In this document: piece after piece, positions 35,836 through 45,868 of the stretch
How positions within the stretch are numbered: position 1 is the first letter of the stretch
Layout: each line of letters starts with the position of its first letter
Source: an uncultured Chitinophagaceae bacterium
GTDB lineage: Bacteria; Bacteroidota; Bacteroidia; Chitinophagales; Chitinophagaceae
Assembly: GCA_903881425.1 (NCBI GenBank)
Contig: CAIRTF010000039.1
Location: forward strand, 1 to 58,628
Length of the DNA stretch: 58,628 nt
Direction of reading: 5' to 3'
Program-made: the position numbers and the translations under genes
The notes under the pieces: generated by a model
The model's database searches: none
Told to the model about the DNA's origin: nothing
Seen by the model: the letters and a program-made list of their open reading frames with translations, nothing else

Positions 35836-37185
35836 ATGAGTAAAAGTACTTTTCGTGGAATTGCTCCTTTTTTGGTTTTGGCTATTGTTGCTATCGGAGC
35901 AATTTTTGTTCCTTCTTTACCCCAATTTGATGATAAAGAAAAAATTTATAATGCAGCAGATACTGCATGGATTATTGTTGCTACTGCTTTAGTTTTTTTG
36001 ATGACTCCTGCATTGGCATTTTTTTATGGAGGAATGGTACACAGAAAAAATATCTTATCTACAATGATGAAAAGTGTGGTGGCTGCCGGTATTGTAAGTG
36101 TATTATGGGTTATTGTTGGATATAGTTTGTGTTTTGGAGAATCTATTCACGGATTTATAGGCAATCCATTATCACACTTATTTTTTAGAAATGTTGCTTC
36201 GGGTGCACCATGGAGTTTAGCACCAACAATTCCATTATCATTGTTTGCATTGTTTCAATTAATGTTTGCCATCATCACACCTGGATTAGTAGTAGGTGCT
36301 GTTGCAGAGAGAATAAAATTTACTGCATATACTCTATTCATTGTTTTATTTAGCTTGTTGGTCTATGCGCCAATTGCGCATTGGACTTGGCATCCTGATG
36401 GATTTTTGGCTAAAATGGGCGTGTTGGATTTTGCAGGTGGAACGGTGGTTCATATTTCCGCAGGTTGTGCAGCTTTAGCCGGAGCAATTGTTTTAAAAAG
36501 AAGACAAGCACATATTGAACAAAAAGAAATACCACCTGCTAATATTCCTTATGTACTGATTGGTACGGGATTACTTTGGTTTGGATGGTTTGGATTTAAT
36601 GCAGGCTCTGCAGGTGCAGCCAATGCATTGGCTGTTTCTGCATTTGCAACTACTAATACTGCTGCAGCAGCAGCTGGTTTATCTTGGATGTTCTTTGATG
36701 TAATGAGAGGAAAAAAACCATCTGTTTTAGGTTTTTGTATCGGTGCTGTTGTAGGTTTGGTTGCTATTACTCCTGCATCAGGATTTGTAGCTATTCCGCA
36801 AAGTATTTTTATTGGTGCATTTGCTGCTGTTGTTTCTAATGTTGCAGTTCATTTCAAATCTAAATCTACATTAGATGATACATTAGATGTATTTCCTTGT
36901 CATGGCTTAGGCGGTATGGTTGGAATGATTCTCACAGGAATATTTGCTACCAAAACAGTGAACAGTGCTGGTAATGATGGATTGTTTTATGGAAATCTTT
37001 CTTTTTTTCTTACTCAATTAAAAGCATTGGTACTTGTTGTTGGATATAGTTTCACGGTTTCTTTTTTGATATTTAAATTTATCAATTTCATTCTTCCAAT
37101 AAGAGTAAGTTCTGAAGAAGAGGAGTTAGGCTTAGATGCAACACAGCACAATGAAAAGTATGGAAGAACGCCACATTTGGCTTAA
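35836..37185 (+). CDS. amt: Ammonium transporter, Amt/MEP family
   Basis: The 449-residue inner-membrane protein has about 11-12 hydrophobic helices and the Amt landmarks: AWIIVATALVFLMTPALAFFYGGMV, DFAGGTVVHISAG (first pore histidine) and the FPCHGLGGMVGM block with the second conserved histidine. It should carry ammonium into the cell for gltBD. A PII (glnK) gene, which usually accompanies amt, is absent; an outer-membrane barrel gene follows after 84 bases and a hairpin. Confidence 0.95.
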   Translation: MSKSTFRGIAPFLVLAIVAIGAIFVPSLPQFDDKEKIYNAADTAWIIVATALVFLMTPALAFFYGGMVHRKNILSTMMKSVVAAGIVSVLWVIVGYSLCFGESIHGFIGNPLSHLFFRNVASGAPWSLAPTIPLSLFALFQLMFAIITPGLVVGAVAERIKFTAYTLFIVLFSLLVYAPIAHWTWHPDGFLAKMGVLDFAGGTVVHISAGCAALAGAIVLKRRQAHIEQKEIPPANIPYVLIGTGLLWFGWFGFNAGSAGAANALAVSAFATTNTAAAAAGLSWMFFDVMRGKKPSVLGFCIGAVVGLVAITPASGFVAIPQSIFIGAFAAVVSNVAVHFKSKSTLDDTLDVFPCHGLGGMVGMILTGIFATKTVNSAGNDGLFYGNLSFFLTQLKALVLVVGYSFTVSFLIFKFINFILPIRVSSEEEELGLDATQHNEKYGRTPHLA

Positions 37186-37210
37186 TTAAAATCACTATTT
37201 ATATAATTGA

Positions 37211-37245
37211 TAAAGAAGATTGTTTTACTAAAACAATCTTCTTTA
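37211..37245 (+). terminator. Hairpin terminator after amt
   Basis: TAAAGAAGATTGTTTT and AAAACAATCTTCTTTA form a perfect 16-bp stem with a 3-base loop. The T run is short, so partial readthrough into the barrel gene is possible. Confidence 0.8.
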
Positions 37246-37269
37246 ATTAATATCTTTATATAAATATCT

Positions 37270-38352
37270 GTGATGAAATTTCTTTTGCAAACCTGTTTAT
37301 TATTATTGATTGGTGGTTTCTGCTTTTCTCAAGATTCATCTAAATCTTCTATCGCTGTTTCCGGATATACTGAATTGTATTATTCATTCGATTTTAATAA
37401 TCCATTAAGCAATTCAAAATCTAACTTCATTTACAATTATAATAGAAATAATGAAGTAAATGCCAATTTAACTTTTATCAAAGCAGCTTATTCGTCTTCA
37501 ATTATCCGTGCTAATATTTCTTTAGCTATAGGAACATATATTCAGGCTAATTATACATTAGAACCTAATGCATTAAAAAATTTGTATGAGGCTAATGTTG
37601 GCATCAGGATCTCTTCGAAAAATAATGTATGGGTGGATGCAGGGATTTTTGCTTCACATGTTGGCTTTGAAAGTGCAATAGGAAAAGATTGTTGGAATTT
37701 AACAAGAAGCATTCCTGGTGATAATTCTCCTTATTATGAAAGTGGAATTAAATTAAGTTATACTTCTAAAAATGAAAAATGGTTTTTAAGTGCCTTGTTA
37801 TTGAACGGATGGCAACATATTCAGCGAGTTACTGCAAGTACAACTCCAGCTTTTGGAACACAAATTACTTATACGCCCTCATCGAAATTTACACTTAATT
37901 CAAGCACATTTATCGGGAATGATTTTCCGGATAGTTTACGTAAATGGCGCTACTTCCATGATTTTTATGGTATCATCGAATTGACAAAAAAAATTGCCGT
38001 AACAATAGGATTTGATTTTGGAATGCAGCAAAAAGCAAAATCAAGTTCGCAAATAAATATTTGGTATTCACCCTTAATTATTGGGAGACTTAAAATGAAT
38101 GATCAAAATATTATTGCAATACGAACAGAATATTATAGTGATAAAAATGGAGTAATTATTCCAACCAATACACTAAATGGTTTTAAAACATTTTCTGTTA
38201 GTGTTAATTACGATAGAAAAATTACTAACAATGTTTTATGGCGTATAGATTACAGATATTTTAACAGTAGAGATAATATTTTCCTGAATAAAGACAATCA
38301 TTACACAAATGCAAATACAAATATTACAACGGCTCTGTGTATTGCTTTTTAA
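37270..38352 (+). CDS. Outer-membrane beta-barrel protein, Bbp2/OmpL-like
   Basis: The 360-residue protein has a signal peptide (MMKFLLQTCLLLLIGGFCFSQ) and then typical barrel strands rich in Tyr, Asn and Ser, including SGYTELYYSFDFNNP, VWVDAGIFASHVGFESAIGKDCWNLTRS and a last strand ending in aromatic (NITTALCIAF). This matches the putative beta-barrel porin-2 type seen near ammonium transporters in this phylum. It probably lets small nitrogen compounds through the outer membrane; that is inference from position. Its stop codon abuts the stop of the convergent gltD with no gap. Confidence 0.8.
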   Translation: MMKFLLQTCLLLLIGGFCFSQDSSKSSIAVSGYTELYYSFDFNNPLSNSKSNFIYNYNRNNEVNANLTFIKAAYSSSIIRANISLAIGTYIQANYTLEPNALKNLYEANVGIRISSKNNVWVDAGIFASHVGFESAIGKDCWNLTRSIPGDNSPYYESGIKLSYTSKNEKWFLSALLLNGWQHIQRVTASTTPAFGTQITYTPSSKFTLNSSTFIGNDFPDSLRKWRYFHDFYGIIELTKKIAVTIGFDFGMQQKAKSSSQINIWYSPLIIGRLKMNDQNIIAIRTEYYSDKNGVIIPTNTLNGFKTFSVSVNYDRKITNNVLWRIDYRYFNSRDNIFLNKDNHYTNANTNITTALCIAF

Positions 38353-39861
38353 CTATGATAAAGTTGAGAATAGTATTGAGTTCTCTTTACTTTCTAATAA
38401 AGAACTTCCCATTAAAAACTCATCCACTTTTCTGGCACATTCTCTTCCTTCGCTGATGGCCCAAACAACTAATGATTGCCCTCTGCGCATATCGCCGGCA
38501 GTAAATATTTTAGAAATATTAGTCTGATAATTTTTTTCATTTGCTTTTACATTCCCTCTTTCATCTAATTCAATTCCTAATTCATTTAATAAACCATCTT
38601 GTTGCGGATGCATAAAACCCATTGCCAATAATGCTAACTCGCAAGGTATCTCTCTTTCGCTTCCAACAATTTCTACAAAATTAGCAGGCTTTCCATCTTC
38701 CGTAATTTTCCATTCAAGATCAACAATCTTCAATGCTTTTAAATTTCCGTTTGCATCGCCAATAAATTCTTTGGTGGCGATTGCCCAAAACCTTTCTGCA
38801 CCCTCATCATGTGATGAAGTCGTTTTTAAAATCATTGGATAAGTTGGCCAAGGCATGAATGGTGTTCTTTCTGCAGAAGGCTTTGGCATTAATTCAAATT
38901 GTGTAATTGATTTGGCTCCATGCCGATTGGATGTTCCCACACAATCACTTCCCGTATCACCGCCACCAATTACCACAACATGTTTATTTTTTGCATGAAT
39001 CTCTTTCGAAAAAATATTGCTTTCAATGTGTGCATTGGCAAATAAGTCTTTTTCTGCAACTCGTTTATTATTTTGTTTTAAAAATTGCATGGCAAAATAA
39101 ACACCATTCAATTCTCTTCCCGGAATTTTTAAATCACGCGGAACAGTTGATCCGCCCGCTAACACAATAGCATTGAATTCTCGCAACAGATCATTGATAC
39201 TAATATTCACGCCAACATTCGCATTGCATTTAAATATTATGCCCTCTTCTTCCATCACTTTTATTCTTCTGTCAATTACCCATTTCTCTAATTTGAAATC
39301 AGGAATACCATAACGCAATAAACCACCCGGTGCATCATCTCTTTCAAAAACAGTTACAGTATGTCCTGCATAATTCAATTGTGCAGCAGCTGCTAATCCT
39401 GCAGGACCGCTACCTATAACAGCTACTTTTTTTCCGGAACGTAAATTAGGTGTTCGTGGTTGAACAAAATTTTTATCGAATGCAATTTCAATGATGTGTT
39501 TTTCAATTTCTTCAATAGCAACTGCGGGTTGATTAATTCCCAATACACATGCACTTTCACAAGGAGCCGGACAAATTCTTCCGGTAAACTCAGGAAAATT
39601 ATTGGTGGATGATAATATATCGTAAGCTTCTAGCCAATTGCCGTCATACACAGCATCATTAAATTCGGGAATTACATTTCCTAAAGGACAACCATTATGA
39701 CAAAACGGAACACCACAATTCATGCAACGTGCCGATTGTTCATTTAATTTTTGTTCAGTATAAGGCAATACAAATTCTTTATAATCTTTTAAACGTTCTT
39801 CCACACTTCTTTTTGCAGGAAGTTCTCTTGTAAATTCTGTGAAACCTGTTGGTTTACCCAT
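38353..39861 (-). CDS. gltD: Glutamate synthase small (beta) subunit
   Basis: GltD takes electrons from NADPH and passes them to GltB. The 502-residue protein starts MGKPTGFTEFTRE (an in-frame ATG 12 bases earlier is possible). It has the N-terminal double Fe-S motif CMNCGVPFCHNGCPLGN with later CPAPCESAC, then two nucleotide-binding Rossmann folds: GSGPAGLAAAAQL (FAD) and IGGGDTGSDCVG (NADPH). It follows gltB by 34-46 bases in the same operon. Confidence 0.97.
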   Translation of the reverse strand: MGKPTGFTEFTRELPAKRSVEERLKDYKEFVLPYTEQKLNEQSARCMNCGVPFCHNGCPLGNVIPEFNDAVYDGNWLEAYDILSSTNNFPEFTGRICPAPCESACVLGINQPAVAIEEIEKHIIEIAFDKNFVQPRTPNLRSGKKVAVIGSGPAGLAAAAQLNYAGHTVTVFERDDAPGGLLRYGIPDFKLEKWVIDRRIKVMEEEGIIFKCNANVGVNISINDLLREFNAIVLAGGSTVPRDLKIPGRELNGVYFAMQFLKQNNKRVAEKDLFANAHIESNIFSKEIHAKNKHVVVIGGGDTGSDCVGTSNRHGAKSITQFELMPKPSAERTPFMPWPTYPMILKTTSSHDEGAERFWAIATKEFIGDANGNLKALKIVDLEWKITEDGKPANFVEIVGSEREIPCELALLAMGFMHPQQDGLLNELGIELDERGNVKANEKNYQTNISKIFTAGDMRRGQSLVVWAISEGRECARKVDEFLMGSSLLESKENSILFSTLS

Positions 39862-39907
39862 TTTAATTTTCAATTTAAAATATACGATTTACGATTTGGT
39901 CTAAATT

Positions 39908-42900
39908 TTAGTTTTTTACTTTTTGCTTTTGACTTTTGCTAAGCAATACTTTCTTATAATCTGTTGGGAAAACTTTTACAAAATTCTTCAATTGATTTTC
40001 AAAATCATTTAAAACAAATTTTGCAACAGTGCTTCCTGTGATCCGGCCATGTTTTTCTATCATCTTGTATAACTCATTTACATCATCATCGGCTACTTTA
40101 TCCAAGTCAACCATTTCTTTATTGCAATTATTGGTAAAATTTCCTTTTACATCATATACATACGCAATACCACCGCTCATACCTGCTGCAAAATTTCTTC
40201 CGGTATCTCCTAAAATAACAATTCTGCCACCGGTCATGTATTCGCAACCATGATCGCTAACGCCTTCTACCACTGCATTTACGCCGCTATTACGAACTGC
40301 AAACCGTTCGCCTGCTTTGCCACGTATAAATGCTTCACCGCTTGTTGCACCGTAAAAAGCAACATTACCGATGATGATATTTTCTTCAGGAATAAAAGTT
40401 GATTTGGCTGATGGATATACTATCAATCTTGCACCACTTAATCCTTTTCCAAAATAATCATTTGCATCACCTTCTAATTCTAAAGTGATTCCTTTATTAT
40501 TGAATGCGCCAAAACTTTGTCCGGCCGTTCCGTTGAATTTAAAATGAATGGTGTCATCAGGTAAACCTGCACTTCTATAAATCTTTGTCAATTCATTTGA
40601 TAAAATAGTCCCAACAGTTCTGTCTGTATTTTTTATATTGAATGATGCTGTAACTTTTTCTTTGTTGTCTAATGCGGATTTTGCTGCTTTCAATAATTGC
40701 CAATCTAATACATCGCTCAAACCATGATCTTGTTCTTCCTGTTTATATAATCCAACATATTCAGATGATTCTTCTTTATATAACATAGCGGATAGATCAA
40801 GTTTTGAATATTTCCAATGATGAATATCTTCTTTCACTTGCAAACAATCTACCTGACCAATCATTTCATTCACTGTTTTGAATCCTAACTCTGCCATCAA
40901 TTCTCTTAACTCTTGTACAATGAATTTGAAAAAATTAATGACATGTTCTGCATCACCCGTAAATCTTTTTCTTAATTCAGGATCTTGTGTTGCCACACCA
41001 ACCGGACAAGTATTTAAATGACATTTACGCATCATAATACAACCTTCAACAACCAATGCTGCAGTTGCAACACCCCATTCTTCTGCACCTAATAATGCAG
41101 CAATTGCAATATCTCTTCCGGTACGCATTTGTCCATCTGCCTGAACAGTTACACGACTTCTTAATTTATTTTTTACAAGTATTTGATGTGTTTCTGCCAG
41201 CCCTAATTCCCAAGGTAAACCAGTGTGTTTTATTGATGAAACAGGAGAGGCACCTGTTCCACCATCATGCCCTGCAATCAGCACCACATCTGCTTTTGCT
41301 TTGGTAACACCTGCTGCAATGGTTCCTACACCTGCTTTAGAAACCAACTTTACATTGATACGTGCATTACGATTTGCATTCTTTAAATCAAATATTAATT
41401 GAGCTAAATCTTCAATAGAATAAATATCATGATGCGGTGGCGGAGAAATTAAGCCAACACCTGGAGTGGAGTGACGAACTTTACCAATCCACTCATCTAC
41501 TTTATGTCCGGGTAATTGTCCGCCTTCACCCGGCTTTGCACCTTGCGCCATTTTAATTTGTAATTCATCTGCTTCAGTTAAATACAAACTCGTTACACCA
41601 AAACGAGCAGACGCAACTTGTTTAATAGCACTGCGCATACTATCACCATTGGGTAACTTTTTATAACGTAATTCATCTTCGCCACCTTCGCCTGTATTAC
41701 TTTTCCCACCCAATCTGTTCATTGCAATAGCTAATGTACTGTGTGCTTCATGCGAAATAGAACCAAAACTCATGGCACCGGTTGCAAATCGTTTGTAAAT
41801 ATTTTCTGCAGGCTCCACTTCATCGATAGAAATAGCATTGCGATTGCGTTTAAATTCTAATAAACTCCTTAAAGTGCAAGCTTTTTCACTTTGATCATTA
41901 ATTAATTTAGAATACTTTTTAAAAGTATGGTAATCATTCATTCTTGTTGAATATTGTAACAAGTGAATGGTTTGAGGATTGAATAAATGAAACTCGCCTT
42001 TTCGTTTCCATTGGTATAATCCGCCAACAGGTAATCTTTCAACAGGAATATCTTTTCTGCTGAAGGAGAATGAATGTTTTGCCAATGCTTCTTTGGCAAT
42101 TTCATCTAAGCCCATTCCTTCAATACGTGAAGTAGCGCCGGTGAAATATTTATCAACAACTGTTTTATTCAATCCCAATATTTCAAATATCTGTGCACCC
42201 TGATAAGATTGTAAAGTTGAGATGCCCATTTTAGAAAATACTTTCAATAGTCCATCACACAATGCTTTGATATAATTTTTCTTCAAATGTTCAGCATCTA
42301 ATTCTGTTTGTAATCTTCCATTCAATTTCATATCACGAATGGTAGATAATGCGAGATATGGATTGATGGCTGTTGCACCAAAACCAATCAAACAAGCAAA
42401 ATGATGCACTTCCCAAACATCACCTGCTTCAACAATAATACCCACTTGTCCTCGATAACCTTTTCTGATTAAATGATGATGCACTGCTGCACATGCTAAT
42501 AAAGATGGGATAGGAGCATGATCGCTATCAATTGCTCTATCGGTTAATATCAATACTTCAAAACCATCTTCCACAGCATCTACTGCATATCTGCATAATC
42601 TGTCTAAGCCTTTTTGTAATGAGCCGGGTTTCCCATCGGCTCTAAAATAGGTTTGTAAAGTTTTTGCTTGAAATATGCCGGTATCAATACTTCTGATCTT
42701 TTCTAATTCATGATTATTAAGTATCGGATGTTTCAATGCTACACTATGACAATCTAACGGATCTTCAACCAATAAATTTCCATTGTTACCGGCAAAGGTT
42801 GCTAAACTCATTACTAATCTTTCTCTGATTGGATCGATAGGCGGATTAGTGACTTGTGCAAATAATTGTTTAAAATAAGAAGATAAATGTTGTGGTTGAT

Positions 42901-44425
42901 CGCTCAATATGGCTAACGGTGTATCTGTTCCCATTGAACCGATGGGTTCCTTGCCATCTAATGCCATTGGTGCAATAATAGTTTCTAAATCTTCTGTTGA
43001 ATAACCAAATGCTTTTTGATATTTATACACCTGATCGTGTTCTAAATGTGTGAACATGACTCTTGGTTCAGGTAATTCTTCTAAACGAATTTTATATTTA
43101 TTCAACCATTCGCTGTAAGGTTTATTAGAACATATTTTTTGTTTCAATTCTTCATCACTAATAATTCTTCCTTGTTCCATATCCACCACAAACATTCTTC
43201 CGGGTTGCAATCTTCCATTTTCTTTTATAATAGACGGATCAATAGGAAGTACACCTGTTTCAGATGCCATGATTACTCTGTCATCTGTTGTGATGCAATA
43301 ACGAGATGGTCGTAATCCGTTCCTGTCAAGCGTTGCGCCAATTATTTTTCCATCAGTGAATGAGATGGATGCAGGTCCATCCCAAGGTTCCATGAATGCA
43401 GCATGAAACTCATAGAAAGCTTTCTTAACAGGGTCCATTTCTTCATGTCCATCCCAAGCTTCCGGTATTAACATCATCATCACATGCGGTAAACTTCTGC
43501 CGCACATCGTTAACAATTCAATCATATTATCTAAACAAGCTGAATCAGATTGTCCTTCAAAAATGATGGGCAATAACATATCCATTTCTTCTTTAGAAAA
43601 ATACGGAGAAGTAAAACCTTTCTCACTTGTTTTCAACCAATTTAAATTTCCTTGTAATGTATTGATCTCACCATTGTGTGCGATGTAACGAAATGGTTGT
43701 GCTAATTTCCATGAAGGAAAAGTATTGGTTGCAAAGCGAGAATGAATTAATCCGAATGCACTTACAATTCTTTTATTACTAAGATCCGGAAAATAACTTC
43801 TAACCTGATGAGAAGTTAATTGCCCTTTATAAACAACTGTTTTATGCGATAAAGATGCTACGTAAAAACCAATCTCATCTTTTTTTACAGAATTATTAAT
43901 TGTATGGCTTGCATAATTGCGCAAGACAAATAACTTTCTTTCAAATGCTTCGGGAGAGGAGAGATGATCCGGACAAGCAATGAATACTTGTTCAATTTCT
44001 GGTTCAACGGATAATGCTGTTGCACCAATATCAAAAGTATTAACAGGAACTTTTCTGTAGGTTAAAATTTCTAATCCTAATTTTTCTGCAGAGCGTGTAA
44101 ATATTTCTCTGCATTCTTCTTTTAATCTAATATCTTTTGGAAAGAATAAAACACCTACGCCATATTTTCCATAAGCAGGTAGATGCACACCTAACTTCAC
44201 ACATTCATCAAAGAAAAATTCATGTGGGGTTTGAATCATAATACCTGCACCATCCCCGGTGTTATTTTCACAACCGCATGCGCCGCGATGTTCCATGTTC
44301 TCTAAAATGGTAAGTGCATCAGAGACAATTTGATGTGATTTGTTGCCTTTAATATTTGCAACGAAACCAATGCCACATGCGTCATGCTCAAAAGATGGAT
44401 CGTATAAACCAAAGTTGCTTGCCAT
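39908..44425 (-). CDS. gltB: Glutamate synthase large (alpha) subunit
   Basis: GltB makes two glutamates from glutamine and 2-oxoglutarate. The 1505-residue protein has the class II amidotransferase with nucleophile Cys17 in HDACGIGF (so a 16-residue pro-peptide is probably removed), the central and FMN domains (GHDGGTGASPVSSIKHTGLPWELG), the 3Fe-4S motif CHLNTCPVG and the C-terminal beta-helix with repeated G-x-x-G segments (GEAFIRGKAGERFAVRNSG). It lies downstream of ilvA on the same strand, separated by a stem-loop. Confidence 0.98.
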   Translation of the reverse strand: MASNFGLYDPSFEHDACGIGFVANIKGNKSHQIVSDALTILENMEHRGACGCENNTGDGAGIMIQTPHEFFFDECVKLGVHLPAYGKYGVGVLFFPKDIRLKEECREIFTRSAEKLGLEILTYRKVPVNTFDIGATALSVEPEIEQVFIACPDHLSSPEAFERKLFVLRNYASHTINNSVKKDEIGFYVASLSHKTVVYKGQLTSHQVRSYFPDLSNKRIVSAFGLIHSRFATNTFPSWKLAQPFRYIAHNGEINTLQGNLNWLKTSEKGFTSPYFSKEEMDMLLPIIFEGQSDSACLDNMIELLTMCGRSLPHVMMMLIPEAWDGHEEMDPVKKAFYEFHAAFMEPWDGPASISFTDGKIIGATLDRNGLRPSRYCITTDDRVIMASETGVLPIDPSIIKENGRLQPGRMFVVDMEQGRIISDEELKQKICSNKPYSEWLNKYKIRLEELPEPRVMFTHLEHDQVYKYQKAFGYSTEDLETIIAPMALDGKEPIGSMGTDTPLAILSDQPQHLSSYFKQLFAQVTNPPIDPIRERLVMSLATFAGNNGNLLVEDPLDCHSVALKHPILNNHELEKIRSIDTGIFQAKTLQTYFRADGKPGSLQKGLDRLCRYAVDAVEDGFEVLILTDRAIDSDHAPIPSLLACAAVHHHLIRKGYRGQVGIIVEAGDVWEVHHFACLIGFGATAINPYLALSTIRDMKLNGRLQTELDAEHLKKNYIKALCDGLLKVFSKMGISTLQSYQGAQIFEILGLNKTVVDKYFTGATSRIEGMGLDEIAKEALAKHSFSFSRKDIPVERLPVGGLYQWKRKGEFHLFNPQTIHLLQYSTRMNDYHTFKKYSKLINDQSEKACTLRSLLEFKRNRNAISIDEVEPAENIYKRFATGAMSFGSISHEAHSTLAIAMNRLGGKSNTGEGGEDELRYKKLPNGDSMRSAIKQVASARFGVTSLYLTEADELQIKMAQGAKPGEGGQLPGHKVDEWIGKVRHSTPGVGLISPPPHHDIYSIEDLAQLIFDLKNANRNARINVKLVSKAGVGTIAAGVTKAKADVVLIAGHDGGTGASPVSSIKHTGLPWELGLAETHQILVKNKLRSRVTVQADGQMRTGRDIAIAALLGAEEWGVATAALVVEGCIMMRKCHLNTCPVGVATQDPELRKRFTGDAEHVINFFKFIVQELRELMAELGFKTVNEMIGQVDCLQVKEDIHHWKYSKLDLSAMLYKEESSEYVGLYKQEEQDHGLSDVLDWQLLKAAKSALDNKEKVTASFNIKNTDRTVGTILSNELTKIYRSAGLPDDTIHFKFNGTAGQSFGAFNNKGITLELEGDANDYFGKGLSGARLIVYPSAKSTFIPEENIIIGNVAFYGATSGEAFIRGKAGERFAVRNSGVNAVVEGVSDHGCEYMTGGRIVILGDTGRNFAAGMSGGIAYVYDVKGNFTNNCNKEMVDLDKVADDDVNELYKMIEKHGRITGSTVAKFVLNDFENQLKNFVKVFPTDYKKVLLSKSQKQKVKN

Positions 44426-44461
44426 AATTATTAATATAAATATTCAACCAAATATTCTTCG

Positions 44462-44504
44462 GCAAGCAATCGAATAAAGATAATTATTCTTTTTAATTGC
44501 TTGC
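44462..44504 (-). other. Stem-loop between ilvA and gltB
   Basis: GCAAGCAAT and ATTGCTTGC form a 9-bp outer stem, with an inner GAATAA/TTATTC stem. It has no strong T run on its 3' side, so it may weaken rather than stop ilv transcription into gltBD. Confidence 0.65.
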
Positions 44505-44513
44505 TTTTATAAA

Positions 44514-45821
44514 TCAAATCAAATAACCAAACAGATTATCATCTTTATTTATCTCCGAATAATCGATACTATATGTATTCATTCTGCTGATCAAATGCTC
44601 ATAATCTTTTTTACTCTGTAATTCAATGCCCACCAATGCAGGTCCTGTTTCTTTATTTGTTTTTTGCATGTATTCAAAACGAGTGATGTCATCAGTTGGT
44701 CCGAGTACATGATTTAAAAACTCTCTAAGTACGCCGGGTCTTTGTGCAAAGCGAACCAAAAAATAATGTTTCAATCCTTCATATTGTAAACTCCGCTCTT
44801 TTATTTCAGGCATTCTGTCTATATCATTATTACTTCCACTAACAACACAAACAATGGTTTTATGTTTAATTACTTCAGCGTAATCATCTAAACAGGCAAT
44901 GCTTAATGCACCGGCAGGTTCAACAACAATGGCATCTTCATTGTATAATTTTAAAATAGTAGAACAAATTTTTCCTTCAGCAACTAAATGCAGATCATTC
45001 AATACTTCTTTACAGATTGTATAAGTTAATTCTCCCGTTCGTTTCACTGCAGCACCATCAACGAAACGATCTATCTTATTTAATGTAACTGGATGACCTT
45101 GTTTAAAAGCTTCAAACATAGAAGGAGCACCTTCAGGTTCTAAGCCAATGACTTTTGTATTTGGTGAGAAAGTTTTAAAATAAGTTCCAACACCTGATGC
45201 CAATCCGCCACCACCTACCGGAACAAATACATAATCTATGTCTGATAATTCATTCGCAATTTCAACAGCAACCGTTCCTTGCCCTTCAATAATTCTGTAA
45301 TCATCAAATGGCGGAATGAATACCATATTATTTTGCAATGTGTATTCTTTTGCAGCTATAGCACAATCATCAAACGTGTCGCCAATCAAAATAATTTCTA
45401 TATTATCTTCTCCGAACATTTTTGTCTGACTAACTTTTTGTTTAGGCGTAATGCTTGGCATGAATACCACACCTTTTACTTTTAGTTTATTACAGCTGTA
45501 AGCAAAACCTTGTGCATGATTACCTGCACTAGCACAAACAACACCGCGTTGTAATTGATCGGCTGGCAAACTACTCATCATGTTATAAGCACCGCGTAAT
45601 TTGTATGATCTAACCACTTGCAGATCTTCTCTCTTCAAATAAATTTTACAATTATATTTTTTTGAAAGATGATGATTGAGTTGCAAAGGAGTTTTATGAA
45701 CAATTTTTTTTAATCGTTCTGCTGCAGCTGCAAAATCTAAATGATACCCCCCCGCCTCTAAAGGGGTGCTGATCACATTTTCTGCTGATGTTTTAATATT
45801 TACTTTATCAGTAATAGACAT
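44514..45821 (-). CDS. ilvA: Threonine ammonia-lyase (biosynthetic)
   Basis: IlvA deaminates threonine to 2-oxobutyrate, the entry to isoleucine. The 435-residue protein has the PLP lysine in YKLRGAYNM, the SAGNHAQGFAY loop, VPVGGGGLASG, and a single C-terminal ACT-like domain (LVRFAQRPGVLREFLNHVLGP) for feedback control. The first 26 residues are unusual: they include STPLEAGG, encoded by a palindromic repeat arm, ahead of the normal family start YHLDFAAAAERLKK. It is the fifth gene of ilvD-B-N-C-A. Confidence 0.95.
   Translation of the reverse strand: MSITDKVNIKTSAENVISTPLEAGGYHLDFAAAAERLKKIVHKTPLQLNHHLSKKYNCKIYLKREDLQVVRSYKLRGAYNMMSSLPADQLQRGVVCASAGNHAQGFAYSCNKLKVKGVVFMPSITPKQKVSQTKMFGEDNIEIILIGDTFDDCAIAAKEYTLQNNMVFIPPFDDYRIIEGQGTVAVEIANELSDIDYVFVPVGGGGLASGVGTYFKTFSPNTKVIGLEPEGAPSMFEAFKQGHPVTLNKIDRFVDGAAVKRTGELTYTICKEVLNDLHLVAEGKICSTILKLYNEDAIVVEPAGALSIACLDDYAEVIKHKTIVCVVSGSNNDIDRMPEIKERSLQYEGLKHYFLVRFAQRPGVLREFLNHVLGPTDDITRFEYMQKTNKETGPALVGIELQSKKDYEHLISRMNTYSIDYSEINKDDNLFGYLI
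45744..45771 (-). repeat. C4-TAAA-G4 repeat, arm in ilvA N-terminus
   Basis: On the - strand: AGCACCCCTTTAGAGGC followed by seven G and TAT. It is inside the ilvA reading frame, giving STPLEAGG. Its partner is 45843-45868. Confidence 0.88.
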
Positions 45822-45842
45822 TGTAAAGTCTTTAATTATTAG

Positions 45843-45868
45843 TTTCCCCTTTAGGGGTTAGGGTTTAT
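45843..45868 (-). repeat. C4-TAAA-G4 repeat, arm at ilvC stop
   Basis: On the - strand: TAAACCCTAACCCC followed by TAAAGGGGAAA. The first TAA is the ilvC stop codon. Inverted relative to 45744-45771; the ilvA ATG lies between. Confidence 0.88.
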
